The notes under the pieces: model-generated | Databases searched by the model: none | Told to the model about the DNA's origin: nothing | What the model saw: the letters and a program-made list of their open reading frames with translations, nothing else | Program-made: the position numbers and the translations under genes | Source of the DNA: Nereocystis luetkeana | Taxonomy: Eukaryota; Sar; Phaeophyceae; Laminariales; Laminariaceae | Direction of reading: 5' to 3' | Assembly: GCA_031213475.1 (NCBI GenBank) | Contig: JARUPZ010000019.1 | Span: 1 to 64,000, forward strand | Length of the DNA: 64,000 nucleotides | In this document: in pieces, positions 36,701-46,535 of the stretch | Layout: every line of letters begins with the position of its first letter | How positions within the stretch are numbered: position 1 is the first letter of the stretch

Positions 36701-39700
36701 CGTACCAGTCAAATTCTAAGTGAATGTCTTCAAAACGGGACTGCAGTCCGTGAAGGGTTAATTCATCGTATTACGGGGGGATCGATGTGAATAGGACCAA
36801 ATAGTGTTGGTAAAAATAGCGAAATATATAGGTTTTAGTGTGTACGGTAGGTCCTATTTACTATGGCCCCCCGAAGTAACTGAAAAGCTTTTAAATTTGA
36901 CCCTTGTAGGGCAAAAATTGCAGTACCGTTAGGGGGGACAAACCAGTCAACTCTAAGCAGTTGCAACGAATTTGTCTCCCGAGCAGGACCGCGGTTCTTG
37001 AAGGGTTTTAATCCTACAGTAAGCTAAATCGTTCCCTCCAAGGGAGGGGCGGTGGTGAAGAGGGCTGAGCTTGCAGGATAGTTGAACGTGCCTCCTGTGT
37101 GTTGTGCTTGAGGTTGTTGCACGTCTAGTTTTGAGGGGGTTGAAAAGTCGCTCTTGAGGTGAGCCCGTGTTTTTGGCTTGTTTTTGTCATTTTCGAGTCT
37201 GGTTTGACTGATTACAGACGCATAAAACACAAATATGGTACATGTTGGGTCTGCATATTGAGGCATATTTTACCGTCCCTTGCGTTTCCGTCCAGATTGG
37301 TCTTGAAAAATAATTTCCACAAAAAAAAGTGGTGCTTGGCACGCACGCACGAATGTGTATGAAGCAGTGATTCATCGTTTTTTTGGATCCCCTTTTGGCC
37401 CTCCCTCCTCCCTTCCTCTCCGACCCCCTCCCTCCCTCACCCCTACTCACACAACGCCTCATTAGACTTCGCCAAGTACGGCGACGTTGCCTCCGACGAG
37501 TGGCTCGACGGCAAGGTGGTGTCCATCATGAACTACGGCGCGTTCGTGAGGCTGGATGGCGGCGTGGACGGCATGGTCCACATCTCGCAGATGGGCGCGC
37601 AGGGGCAGAGGATAGACTCCGTGTACAACGCGGTTCAGGTGCGTCGTCGGCGTGTCTGATATGTCTTTCGTTTTATGTATTTTGAGATGTGTACAGGCAG
37701 GCGGGGCCTGTTTTTTTTTCGTTTTCTTGTTTGTTGGGGGGTTGGGATGTCCGCGGTGCCTCTTTTTTTTTTCTTTTTTTTCGGGAAGGTAGTTCTGTGT
37801 TTTTGCGTTGTGTATTTTTATGTGTTATCTATCTCTGGGTGTGCGCATAGCATATCATGTGTTACGGGGGACCATAGTTAATAGGACCTATGGTATACCT
37901 AAAAACCTATGTGTTTAACCATTTTTACTACTCCGTATTAATAACATTATTTGGTCCTTACCTATGGCCCCCCGTAATAGTACAGGTCTTGTCTATTAAT
38001 AGTATTGTATTGTATTGGCTTTTTGTGGAGTGCTTGTTTTGTTTTGGGTGTTTCGGATTTTTTTATGTCTTGTATCTTTTGTTTTGTCTTTGTTTTTTGT
38101 TCGTCTTGGGGGTGTTTTGTTACAGTAGCAAAACCCCTCTGCGACTCGTCGTAATGGTTGTTCCGAGGTGTAGTCGTCCAGAAGAGGAAGGACCCTCTAG
38201 AGCGACATCGTGACATGAACGTGTGTCAAAAAGTTTTTTGTCGTCGGTTCCTCCGCCGGGTATATAATATATGTACCAGGTAGAGGCGTGCCCCCCCCCC
38301 CCCCCCCCACCGCCTCCCCTCATCACCCTGTCCTATTCTACCACCCAACCCCACCCACTCCTCCCCTTCCATATATATCACCCCATACAGATCGGTGACG
38401 CCGTCCGCGTTCGCGTGTTGGAAGCGGACCTGAACGCCAGGAAGCTGCGCCTCACGATGAGGGAGACCGACGTCGACATGCCCTCCGGCGGCGGCGGCGG
38501 GGGCGGCGGCGACCGCCGGGGCATGAAGAAGGCGAAGTCGGTGGAGCAGTTCCTCAACCTGTCCCCCGAGGAGTGGATCGGGGGCACCGTCGCTTCCATC
38601 ACCAACTTCGGTGCTTTTGTGGCGGTGGACGCGGACACCGACGGCCTCCTGCACATCTCCCAGATCGCGGAGGAGCACGTGAGCAACGTGGAGGACCACC
38701 TGCAGGTGGGGCAGGACATCCAGGTGCGCGTGATCGAGGTGGACGTGGACAACTGCCGGCTCGGGCTGAGCATGAGGGAGCCGCGCCAGTCGGCGCCGCG
38801 AGGGTCCCGCGGGAAGAAGGACGTGAGCGTGCTGCTCGGACGCGACCCCGACGAGTTCATCACCGGACGAGTGAGTGGAAGAAGGGATGGTGGGAGGCGA
38901 AAGGAGGCCTTTTTTTTTGGAGGGGGGTGTGTTCGGAAAGGGTAGAGAGGGGTGAGTGGGGGGTGGTGGAGGAGGAGGAGGCTTTTGGGGGGGGAGGGGG
39001 GGGTGACGGGGAGGGTCGCGTTTGGAAAGGGCTGGGCAGGTTGCGTTGAGGTTTTTGTGTGTTTTGGTTGGAGTCAGCTGGTGGGAAGAGGTCGGATTTG
39101 ATTTTCGTTGGGGCTGCTGGTTCTGTTTCGTTTAGCTTGGATATTGTTGTGTCCATCGACGTCGTCCTCTAAATTGAGACTTTCCATGTATATATACCAG
39201 TAACGTGTATTATTGGCGAACGTGGTACGTCGACTCGACTGATCTCCCACGACTGCTGTATCTCTAAATATATACCAGGATATATATAATATATATAGTA
39301 CCTGGTATATATTATATGCTACTCGCACTTCCACTAAAAACCCTGCCTGCACTCACTCGTTCACGCGTTTTTTTTTTTTTTGCTTCTTCTTTCGTCTCGT
39401 TTTGCTCGCACCGTTGTGGTTCAGGTTGTGTCGATCGTGCCGTACGGCGCTTTCGTGAACATCGAGGGTAACATCGACGGACTCGTGCACATCTCGGAGA
39501 TGGCCGTAGGACGCGTCGACAGCGTTGAGGACGTCTGCCAGGTTCGTCGCGTTTTTTTTTGTTGTTGTTCTTGCTTTTTTTTGCTTTTTGTTGTTCTTGC
39601 TTTTTTTTGCTTTTTTTGCTTTTTTTGCTTTTTTTTTGCCTTCTTCAGAAAGAAGGAAGTTTGATCCCGGGTTTACGTTGTTGCTTCGTGCATGTCTGAT

Positions 39701-41065
39701 TCGTTGTACTGTGCTGAACCGCCGTCCTTGTTTGCGAGGAAAATAAGTGAAAAAAAACGTTTCTTGTCGCTGTTTTTTCATGTATATATACATAGCAATA
39801 GTCCTCTCGTTCGTGCGTTTTCTTCCCCCGTCCTGTTAAAATGGATGTGGCCAAGAAAATTCAACGAGAACAAAGTGACTGCTGTGATTTTTTTTATCGA
39901 AGTGTTGTCTTCCTCTTGTATTCGGGACACATGTCATCATGTTTTAACGATATATATATACCTGGTGTATATTATATGTATAGCTACCACCCCGTTTTTT
40001 TAGTTTCCATCATGCCTTTGGATGACACTGGCGCGCGCTCCCTTTTCCCAACCCACCACGTACGTACCATGGTATGTGTAAGGAACATGTACAACGTCGT
40101 GCGCCGTCCAAAAATTGGTTCACACCCGTCTTAACCCTTTTAGAACTCTAGTCCCGTTTTGGGGACAAACCACTCAAATGCCAAGTAATTTGTCCCCACT
40201 TGTCCCCAAAACGATCCTGCAGTGCTAGAAGGGTTGAAAGACCCCCTCGTTGTGTTCTTGTGATGTTTTTATTTTATTTTTTTCTTCTCTTCTTTTCTCT
40301 TCTCAGATGGGCCAAGAAGTCCAGGTGCGTATCTCGGACATCAACACCGACAACAACACCGTCAACCTCTCCATGGTACCCGCGGGCGCGTACGACGACC
40401 GGAGTGGCGGCGGATACGGTGAGATACCCTCTCGGATAATGCGGAGAGGGAATGGAGGCGTTTTTTTTTTTCTTGTCCGCGCCCTCCCCTGGGCCCACGT
40501 ACATCGAAAACACATAATATATCCCGGCACCTATTTCGTAGATTTAAGTGGTCCCGATTTTTTTTCTTCTCGGCGTTTTTTTTTACTGGGTGACTGTCTG
40601 GGTAGACCACCCATGTTCCGCACACAATTTCCCGCTTGGTTGATCATTTTTTCTCTTGTGGAAACCGGAGGCGTTCATTTTTCAATTACTTCCGAGAGTA
40701 GACGTATATTTCGTAATGTGGTACGTTTCACACATTCTTTTTGTTTTACGCGACCCTCGCACAGCAATTTGACTCTTGTCGTTCATGCTTGTTTCACTCA
40801 ATCCCCCCCCCCCCCCCCCCCCCGCCCTCCCTTTGTTTGTTTTTGTTTTTTTTTGTCGTGACCTTGATCAGGGGATGAGGGCGGCTACGGCGATGAGGGC
40901 GGCGCAAGGCGGGGGGGACGCGGGGGCGGGAGGGGACGCGGTCGCGGGATGGACGCGGCCTCCTTCGGTCGCGAAGACTTCGCCGACACCACTCAGCAGG
41001 GAGGAGAGGGGAACGGGGCCGACTGGCAGCAGTTCCTCAACAACTACTTCGACGACAAGGAGTAG
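24783..41065 (+). CDS. Plastid-targeted six-S1-domain RNA-binding protein (ribosomal protein S1-like), 13 exons
   Basis: Exons: 24783-25085, 26608-26727, 28077-28157, 30003-30128, 31144-31245, 32796-32876, 34248-34465, 36280-36416, 37466-37638, 38391-38870, 39425-39541, 40307-40418, 40872-41065. All junctions are GT-AG and keep phase; the product is about 747 residues. Residues 1-22 form a signal peptide ending STSA before F23, followed by an Arg/Ala/Ser-rich transit-like stretch: the bipartite heterokont plastid leader. Six S1 OB-folds follow at about 121-187, 213-288, 314-382, 394-470, 498-570 and 602-673. Each has a G-x-V...YGAFV...G(L/M)(V/L)HIS core and a V-x-V-R-(V/I)...L-S-M end. The tail (about 674-747) is Gly/Arg-rich, with RGG-like stretches, and ends in an acidic NNYFDDKE. 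S1 domains bind mRNA in the ribosome's initiation complex, so the likely role is plastid translation in the stroma. Bacterial S1 also has up to six domains. An S1-domain relative of the algal EF-Ts polyprotein is possible, but no EF-Ts domain is present. Introns average over 1 kb and hold many of the mobile repeats. Confidence 0.9.
25105..25146 (+). repeat. (GA)n microsatellite
   Basis: A run of about 13 GA units in intron 1 of the S1 gene. Confidence 0.8.
26425..26521. repeat. Family B palindrome (S1 intron 1)
   Basis: TTAACCCCTTTAGAACCGCA at one end and TGCGGTCCTGAAAGGGTTAA at the other are inverted. A short centre holds ACAAACCAGTCAAAACTC. Confidence 0.85.
28830..28946. repeat. Family A MITE-like palindrome (S1 intron 3)
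   Basis: Near-perfect ends TATTACGGGGGACCATAGTT and AACTATGGTCCCCCGTAATA. Confidence 0.9.
29210..29398. repeat. Family A MITE-like palindrome interrupted by a nested element (S1 intron 3)
   Basis: The ends are family A (ATATTACGGGGGACCCTAGT, CCCCCCGTAATA). At 189 bp it is about 75 bp longer than its relatives because 29297-29373 has been inserted into the GGTCCTATTAAC segment. Confidence 0.85.
29297..29373. mobile_element. 77-bp Tc1/mariner-like MITE (family D) nested in a family A MITE
   Basis: Terminal inverted repeats CCACTCTGACCCGAAATATA and the complement of TATATTTTGGGTCAGAGG are flanked by TA on both sides. Removing the insert plus one TA restores the family A segment GGTCCTATTAACTA. 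TA duplication is typical of the Tc1/mariner superfamily. There is no coding capacity. Confidence 0.8.
32933..32990 (+). repeat. Half of a family B element (S1 intron 6)
   Basis: AACCCCTTGAAGACTGCAGTC and ACAAACTAGTAAAACTC match the left half of family B; the right half is missing. Confidence 0.55.
33307..33860. repeat. Two family A MITEs in S1 intron 6 (33307-33416 and 33744-33860)
   Basis: The first has clean ends (TATTACGGGGGACCCTAGTT, GGCCCCCCGTAATAG). The second is diverged at the left (TTGCGCGGGGTCATAGTAAT) and ends ATGACCCCCCGTAAATAG. Confidence 0.8.
34008..34091. mobile_element. Family D Tc1/mariner-like MITE, 84 bp (S1 intron 6)
   Basis: CCACTATTGTCCCTCAATATA at the left pairs with TATGTTTCGGGACAGAAATGG at the right. 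Size and ends match the nested 29297-29373 element. Confidence 0.65.
34567..34669. repeat. 5'-truncated family A MITE (S1 intron 7)
   Basis: Starts inside the element at AGTAAATAGGACCTACGG and keeps the right end TATGGTCCCCCCGTAATAG. It begins about 100 bp after exon 7. Confidence 0.75.
34866..34892 (+). repeat. (GTTT)n microsatellite
   Basis: Six tandem GTTT units in S1 intron 7. Confidence 0.75.
35073..35150. repeat. Diverged family B element (S1 intron 7)
   Basis: Keeps ACCCTTCTTAGGACCGCTGTC and GACTGGTTTGTCCCCC. It directly abuts the SINE-split family A copy at 35152. Confidence 0.6.
35152..35619. repeat. Family A MITE split by a SINE
   Basis: The left ~17 bp (ATATTACGGGGGAGCATAGT) lies at 35152. 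The remaining ~90 bp (TAGATAGGACCAAATG to CCCCCCCGTAATAG) resumes at about 35528. The interval holds the tRNA-derived element. Confidence 0.75.
35165..35523 (-). mobile_element. tRNA-derived SINE with A-rich tail
   Basis: Read on the minus strand from about 35523, the head has an A-box-like TGGTTCAAGTGGTTAA and, about 30 nt on, a perfect B box GGGTTCGAGCCC, spaced as in a tRNA. The unrelated body runs to an A/T-rich tail (complement of TTTTTTATTTTTTATAT) at 35174-35200. The acceptor stem does not pair well, so this is not a working tRNA gene. Confidence 0.7.
36008..36279 (+). repeat. Tandem triplication of a 3' splice region (end of S1 intron 7)
   Basis: Three ~85-95-bp units each contain ATTTCGTATTTATTTCTCTC, a T/C tract and a TTGCAG-type end. 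Candidate acceptors end at about 36078, 36194 and 36279; a fourth similar site at about 36108 has mutated to TTGCAT. Only the last fits phase 2 and the S1 fold. The second leads at once to AGC TCC CTG TAG. Confidence 0.8.
36433..37011. repeat. Cluster of alternating family B and family A elements (S1 intron 8)
   Basis: In order: B (36433-36512), A (36513-36662), B (36664-36761), A (36769-36877), B (36898-37011). The second element has a partial duplication of its right end (ACAATATTTGGTCCTATTAA twice). Five palindromic elements stand almost end to end in 580 bp. Confidence 0.85.
37861..37980. repeat. Family A MITE-like palindrome (S1 intron 9)
   Basis: Ends GTTACGGGGGACCATAGTTA and CTATGGCCCCCCGTAATAG. 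A TATTAATA motif sits in the middle. Confidence 0.85.
40131..40236. repeat. Family B palindrome (S1 intron 11)
   Basis: TTAACCCTTTTAGAACTCTAG ... GGGGACAAACCACTC ... GCAGTGCTAGAAGGGTTG, with a small internal duplication of TTGTCCCCA. Confidence 0.8.
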
Positions 41066-42640
41066 ATTATTGATCCCATCAGCACATGCGCATACGTCCG
41101 TCCGCGAACGATCGTCTAGATTTGGGGGGGGGGGGGGGGGGGGGGAGGGGGGGGGGGTAGGAGGGGCGGGAGGCTTCTGGCCGGGCAACCGGGATTATTG
41201 GATGGTTGATCGGTTGGAAGGGGAGGGGTGGGTGCAGGTTTGAGTTGGAAATGCTCGCTCGTTATTTTGGTCGGCCGATCGATGAGTGTACCTGTGTGTG
41301 TTTGTTGTTTTGTTTGCGTGACGTATGTCCGAGAATTCTTCCAACGGTGCTTTCCAACGGTCATGTCAAGATCGGCCATTAATATACCCGCAAGGTTGGC
41401 GGGGCGAGGGCGGGGGTTGGGGGAATTAAGTCAGCCAGGCAGGGATCATATCTGGCCTCGATTAGCGGATGTTCGCCGCGATGAGAGACACTGTAGTTGG
41501 TGTCCCGTCACTGCTAGGCACCTACGTACCTTGTTTTTGCTGCAATCTGCTGGATAGTTGGTATACCTTCTTTTTACTGGGGCCTTCAATCTGGATGGTA
41601 GGTACCTGTCTTTTTTTACTGGCGTACCTAGCCTGCAGTACGGATGGTTGAGATGGAATTGGGCGCGTAATATGTGCTCAACGCGCCTTGTGAGGTGATG
41701 ACACGTACAAGTTTCGCCCGCTTTTGAGACTCTCCCACAGCCTCTCCGCTATTCTGCTTTTGTCGTTGTTGGTTTTGTTCCCTTGCAGTTTGGTGGGTCG
41801 CCCCATGGGGTTGGCTGTCGCACGCACTAAAAACATCCGGTGGTGGTGGTGGTGGTGTGGCTACCGCGGACAGTGTTGGATGCGAACACGAGCAATTTTG
41901 TGGCAGCAGCATTGCGTAGTACAAAACAGCAAGACGAACGGACACCCTGAGTGTCTGATGCGGCCACAGCAAGCAAGCAGTACGTGGTAGACCGAGAAGT
42001 ACGGTACGCACACACACGAGCGTGTTGACAACTAATTACATTTTTTCCCTCTTTTTTTTTTCTTGTTTTTCTTGTTTTTCTCCTTTTTTGTTTTTTTTGT
42101 AGTCTCATTTATTTTTTCTTGCAAAGCAAACCAACCAGGAAGAAAATAATATACGGAGAGCATGGGGGATAATACCCACCCGCTGTTTTCCCGTCGATAT
42201 GCAAACGGATTCACGCCGTATGTGAGCCGTTGTCTCACAACGAGCTGTCTTCGCCTGTCGATTCAGGACGTGAGCGCTTGTCGCAACAACCTCAGGGGCT
42301 TTTCCCTCCAGAGAGAACTCACACCGCAGGCAGCGAACGGAGAGATCAACGAGGGCCTCGATCACCGCGCACTTGTCTTTCAGTTCTAGAATTTTTTGTT
42401 GTGGCATGCCCTTGTCTATAAGGGACGGAGAGCGACGAAAACCAGACCAACAAGGGATGGATGGCGTCGTCCTTCTCCAGAGTCCGTTTCTATTTTTCGG
42501 GGGTGGGTCTAGAGAGTCTTGACCCCTTTAGAACCGCAGTCCCGTTTTGGGGACAAACTACTTGAAATTTGAGTGGTTTGTCCCCAAAGCGAGACTGCGG
42601 TTCTAAAAGGGCTAAGGTCCTGGTTTTCTCGAACATGAAT
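41066..42640. other. Intergenic downstream of the S1 gene, no gene recognised
   Basis: Holds a poly(G) run (41125-41157) and a family B palindrome at 42520-42616. A reverse-strand open stretch near 42105-42407 (KILELKDKCAVIEALVDL) looks peptide-like, but no splice partners or family were found. A clear polyadenylation signal for the S1 gene was not identified. Confidence 0.5.
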
Positions 42641-42712
42641 GCCTGCCTGCCTTGCCTGCCTGCCTGCCTTGCCTGCCTTGCCTGCCTTGCCTGCCTGTCT
42701 GTCTGCTCAGAG
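42640..42712 (+). repeat. (CCTG)n/(CCTTG)n microsatellite
   Basis: Alternating CCTG and CCTTG units, about 65 bp, ending in TCTGTCTG. Confidence 0.85.
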
Positions 42713-44233
42713 ACAGGCGAACTGTTTTAATTAACGTTGATAAGTGATGTCTCGACCACATCTATTTTCATACCACACCGTGCGTTGCGCGAGGAGCCTG
42801 TCTGCCGATTCGAAAACGACACTGTACCTTCAATGCGAACACGCTGATTCGGGCCGCAAGGAAAGGGCGGAAAAAACCGATCTTGATTCCCACATCTCGA
42901 CTCCCTTTTTTACTCAGTCCGACCAAGCATTTTTTTCCTCGCGAAGAGCTAAAAATTGGACGTTTTCTTCTAAGAAACTGTCCCAGCTCTCTTCCCGAGG
43001 TTTCCAGCACACCTGGCCAGTGCTGGTGTAAGATCTCTTCGGGGCAGTTCTTCGGAGAACGTTGACATGACATGATTAAAATGAGTTTGGCCACAAAAAT
43101 CTATTTCGGTATCTTGCGCCCGAACATGCTACGAAGTACGAGTAAACGGAAAATATGCGAGAGATTTCGGTCAGATCTCGTACTGCACGCAAATCTTGAC
43201 GTTTCGGCCGAACCCTGCCCCGCTGTAAAAATGGGTCCCTGTGATCTCGCGGCAATGGATAGGTGCGTTGGAAACCCTTGGAAGCGCGCCCTAGGGACTG
43301 CAGTTATTTTTAATAGAGGATGTTGAGCTCTCCGCGAGGAAAAGTCATAGCGTCAATTCAGCTCCTAAAAAAGGTTTCCCACGCCGATATTTGAAAATAA
43401 ATGTGGTGCGTGTTTATGAGTGCGCTTGCCCACAAATAAACTCCAAACCTACGCCCCCCCCCCCCCCCCCCCCGCAAACGATGCCTGATGACCAGGCCGG
43501 TGGCCATCGACCATCTTGCCCACCCTTTTTGAGGCTCGCTATTTTTTCGGCTCGTTTGGCGGCGCCTGTGTGATGATGTGCTGTGGCCCTCGTCGGACAC
43601 ACTCTTACGGCTGTTTGTGTATTGTCTGCAAGCAGGATCGGGTTTCAAGTCTTCAAGACAACGATCGTCTTAGAAATATCAACCCAAAGGAAACCGTCTG
43701 TGATCAGGGACAACAAAAATAAAATCTGCGGCAAACTGCTGGCCACTCGCGCCTCCTGCTCATGACGCACTCTGCCCTCCTCGGCTCCTTTCGAGTGGCC
43801 GACCCTCCCTCCCTCCTCCCTTCCTCTCTCCTCCCTCCCTCCCTCCTCCCTCCCTCCCTTCTCCCTCCCTCCCTCCTCCCTCCCTCCCTCCCTCCCTCCC
43901 CCCCTACCTCCCTCATTAACGCCGTCAGCCAACCGCGCTGAGCACGCCATGCTTCTATAAGGTGATCCCGCTTTGGTCTCGATCGATGCGCTGTAGCCAA
44001 TTTGCGAAATATTTGCTGCTCGTGCCGACTCGGGTACAAGAGATTGTCTACGACTGATTGCCCCCCCGGTGAGGCTAGGTCGCGTAGCTCGAGGCGCAGG
44101 GCTCCATTGAATCCGAAAGCTGGCCCAGACTGCTGGTATGTGTGTCCGCTATCGATTCGCGCGGTATACACGTCAACGCCAGGAGCAATTTGGGACCATA
44201 TTTTGCGAGGATTGGAAGTTCATTGTCACTGCG

Positions 44234-44267
<34 letters not shown>

Positions 44268-44875
44268 TTTGCAACTACCGAAATAGAGACTCAGTTTTAC
44301 GAAACTGAGAATAACCTCTTTCGGGATCAACAGAAACCCAGCCAGAGTTATTTCCCTGCTTCCCTCGATGATCACGCGGTGGCGAGGCGCTCTCATCCGC
44401 CTCGATCATCGCGGTGTACTGCAGTAGTAGTTGGGGATGCTGGTGCTCGTGCTGGTTGGTGGTGGGTGATCGCGTGCGTCCTCCTTGTGCGGCTTATCAC
44501 CTGATGAGTATTCGTACTACTACGCAGAAAGCGTGTTATTTGGTGTCGTCGGCGTTTTACTCCAGTGAGTGATCGGTGGGGCGGACAGTTTTCCATCTGA
44601 CACACAAGAAAATCGCCTCTCTCTAAAGAAGACCGCAGTAAACCGCTGTGGAATATTGATGGGAGTTGAAGACTGCAAGTGTATGATGGTGTTCGGTGTT
44701 GTACTTGCGCTCCGTACAACAACTGCGGACCGAAAACGTGGAGATTCGGATTCCATACAAAACAACAACACGTTGCTCTCACTGTCGTGATCGCCGAACA
44801 CAGCAGTAGTGCCGTCAAGTAGGTTTGTAGCCACTTCCAGTACGAACGAATCTGGTTGATGAGTATCATGGTGAT
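42713..44875. other. Intergenic, no gene recognised
   Basis: Contains poly(C) (43456-43473), a (CCCT)n tract at about 43800-43912 and an (AGAC)n run at 44238-44268. A reverse open stretch (about 44170-43920, beginning VYTARIDSGHTYQQSG) looks coding-like in composition but has no recognised domain. Confidence 0.5.
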
Positions 44876-44879
44876 TGGA

Positions 44880-45145
44880 TGCCGTACACAAAAATCCCGT
44901 GCAGTACCACGGTAGCCAGATCCCGCAAAAATGATTCCGTTTAGTCCCGTCGTGCCTGGATCTCGTCCCGGGGAGTGCCGCGGCAGCCGGTTCCCGCACA
45001 AACAATCCCGTCGAGTCCCGCCGTGGCTACATCTCGTACAAACTATCCTGTTCAGTCCCGTGGTGGCTGAATGCCGTCCCGGGGAGTACCACGGCGGTGG
45101 CCGAATACCGTACGATTAGTACCGTACAGTCCCGGGGTTACTGAC
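44880..45145 (+). repeat. Degenerate ~40-bp satellite
   Basis: Repeating phrases such as GTCCCGGGGAGTRCCRCGGC, TCCCGCACAAACAATCCCGT and AGTCCCGYSGTGGCT recur with changed spacing, suggesting a decayed tandem array. Confidence 0.65.
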
Positions 45146-46438
45146 TCCCACGAAACATGGTCCCGGAGTCGAAAAGACGTCTCGAGGAATGCCCTGAAAA
45201 TAGTGGACCAAAACAAAATTGACTTCGTAAGAGATGCAAGCCTCTAAAAACAAAGCAACCCCGCCTCGAAAACCTCTTGACGCCACGCCCGTGAAGCAGA
45301 GGGGAAAGGGGAGGTACTTACTAACGTATTACAGGTCCTCAGCGCAGCAGCAGCAGCAGCAGCAGCCACAGCAACACGGGAAAACGCAACAGCATCGCCC
45401 TATTCACGCACGCCTCCTTAGTACCGTGATGTTCACGTTTTCGGTTACAAAAAATATCGACTCGGCACTACCACTCGAGTACACTCAACTTTTACTGCAG
45501 TGCTGCCACCGAGGGTGCGCGTGCTCGGGTATAACAGGCATCTACCCGGTACACACCATCCACGGTAGTACAGAGCGCCTAACAAAATAAGAAACAGGGA
45601 AAGATGCGTAATCCAGGCCATATCATTTCTTATTTGAGAGTGGGTGCGCTCTACACGAACCTCACTCGGCACAACGACGTCTCAATCTCTTATTTCCATG
45701 TATTTTTTCTTAAATGCCTGCCTTCCTCTCGTTGTTCGTTTCCTTAGAAGGAGGGCCTGTACTAAGTGTACTCTCTGGGGGTACCCAGGCATTCCTACCC
45801 AACAATATTACCAAATACAACCAATAGGCCTGGTACTCGGGTACCTTAAGAGTATATAAACTACCGTAAAACGCGCAACAAAACACGCCTCCTCCAGCGA
45901 CAACGGGGAGGGAGTACAAAACGCCGAACCATGCTTGCGTGGAAACATCTCGGCAAAGGTTGTTCGACAGGCGCCATTTTCGTCGAGTATGCCCCCCCCC
46001 CCCCCCCCCCCCCCCCCCTTCCCCTCCCTTCTTCGGTTGTAGGAGAATAAATCGGGTCTGAAAATGAATCCCAGTAGGGGGTGGTGTGCGATACCTCCGC
46101 GCGTGTGTACGGTAATACCGTACAGTACCATACCGTACCGTGCCGAACCTAACACACCGTGGCCAGTGCTCCTACCCCAGTAAAACGGCTACAGGTTTGT
46201 GACACCACTCGCAACCATCTCTCTTATCTGTCTGCTTGCGGCGTAGTGATACGAGGGACCAAGTATATGTAGTCTGAAAGCCTAACACAATCGAGACAAC
46301 ACCAACAACACAAAACGGCCTTGAAACCGGGTTTCGAGGCAGTTTTCGGTCTTAAACCCCCCCCCCCCCCCCTCTTCGCTAACCGCACCTAGATAATTGG
46401 AATTACAATAGCGAAGGAACGTTTTCGCGGTGGACTCT
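45146..46438. other. Intergenic, no gene recognised
   Basis: A (CAG)n run at 45341-45366 and poly(C) runs at about 45990-46018 and 46358-46372. The open stretch at 45234-45590 is poly-Gln simple sequence with no supported gene structure. Confidence 0.45.
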
Positions 46439-46535
46439 CAACCCTTTTAGAACCGCAGCCCCGTTCTGGGGACAAACCAGTCAAATTTCAAGTAGTTTTG
46501 TCTCCAAACGGGACTGCGGTTCTAAAAGGGGTTAA
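46439..46535. repeat. Family B palindrome
   Basis: ACCCTTTTAGAACCGCAGCC and GGACTGCGGTTCTAAAAGGG are inverted. One of the cleanest copies. Confidence 0.85.

Noticed and set aside
42105..42407. Reverse open frame with KILELKDKCAVIEALVDL
   Set aside because: It is short, has no recognisable family and no consistent flanking exons. Not supported as a gene.
43704..44171. Reverse open frame beginning VYTARIDSGHTY
   Set aside because: Its N-terminal half looks protein-like, but it ends in simple repeats and has no splice partners, recognised domain or start.
42640..44270. CRISPR-like regular repeats
   Set aside because: The repeats are contiguous tetranucleotide microsatellites without unique spacers, in a eukaryotic context.
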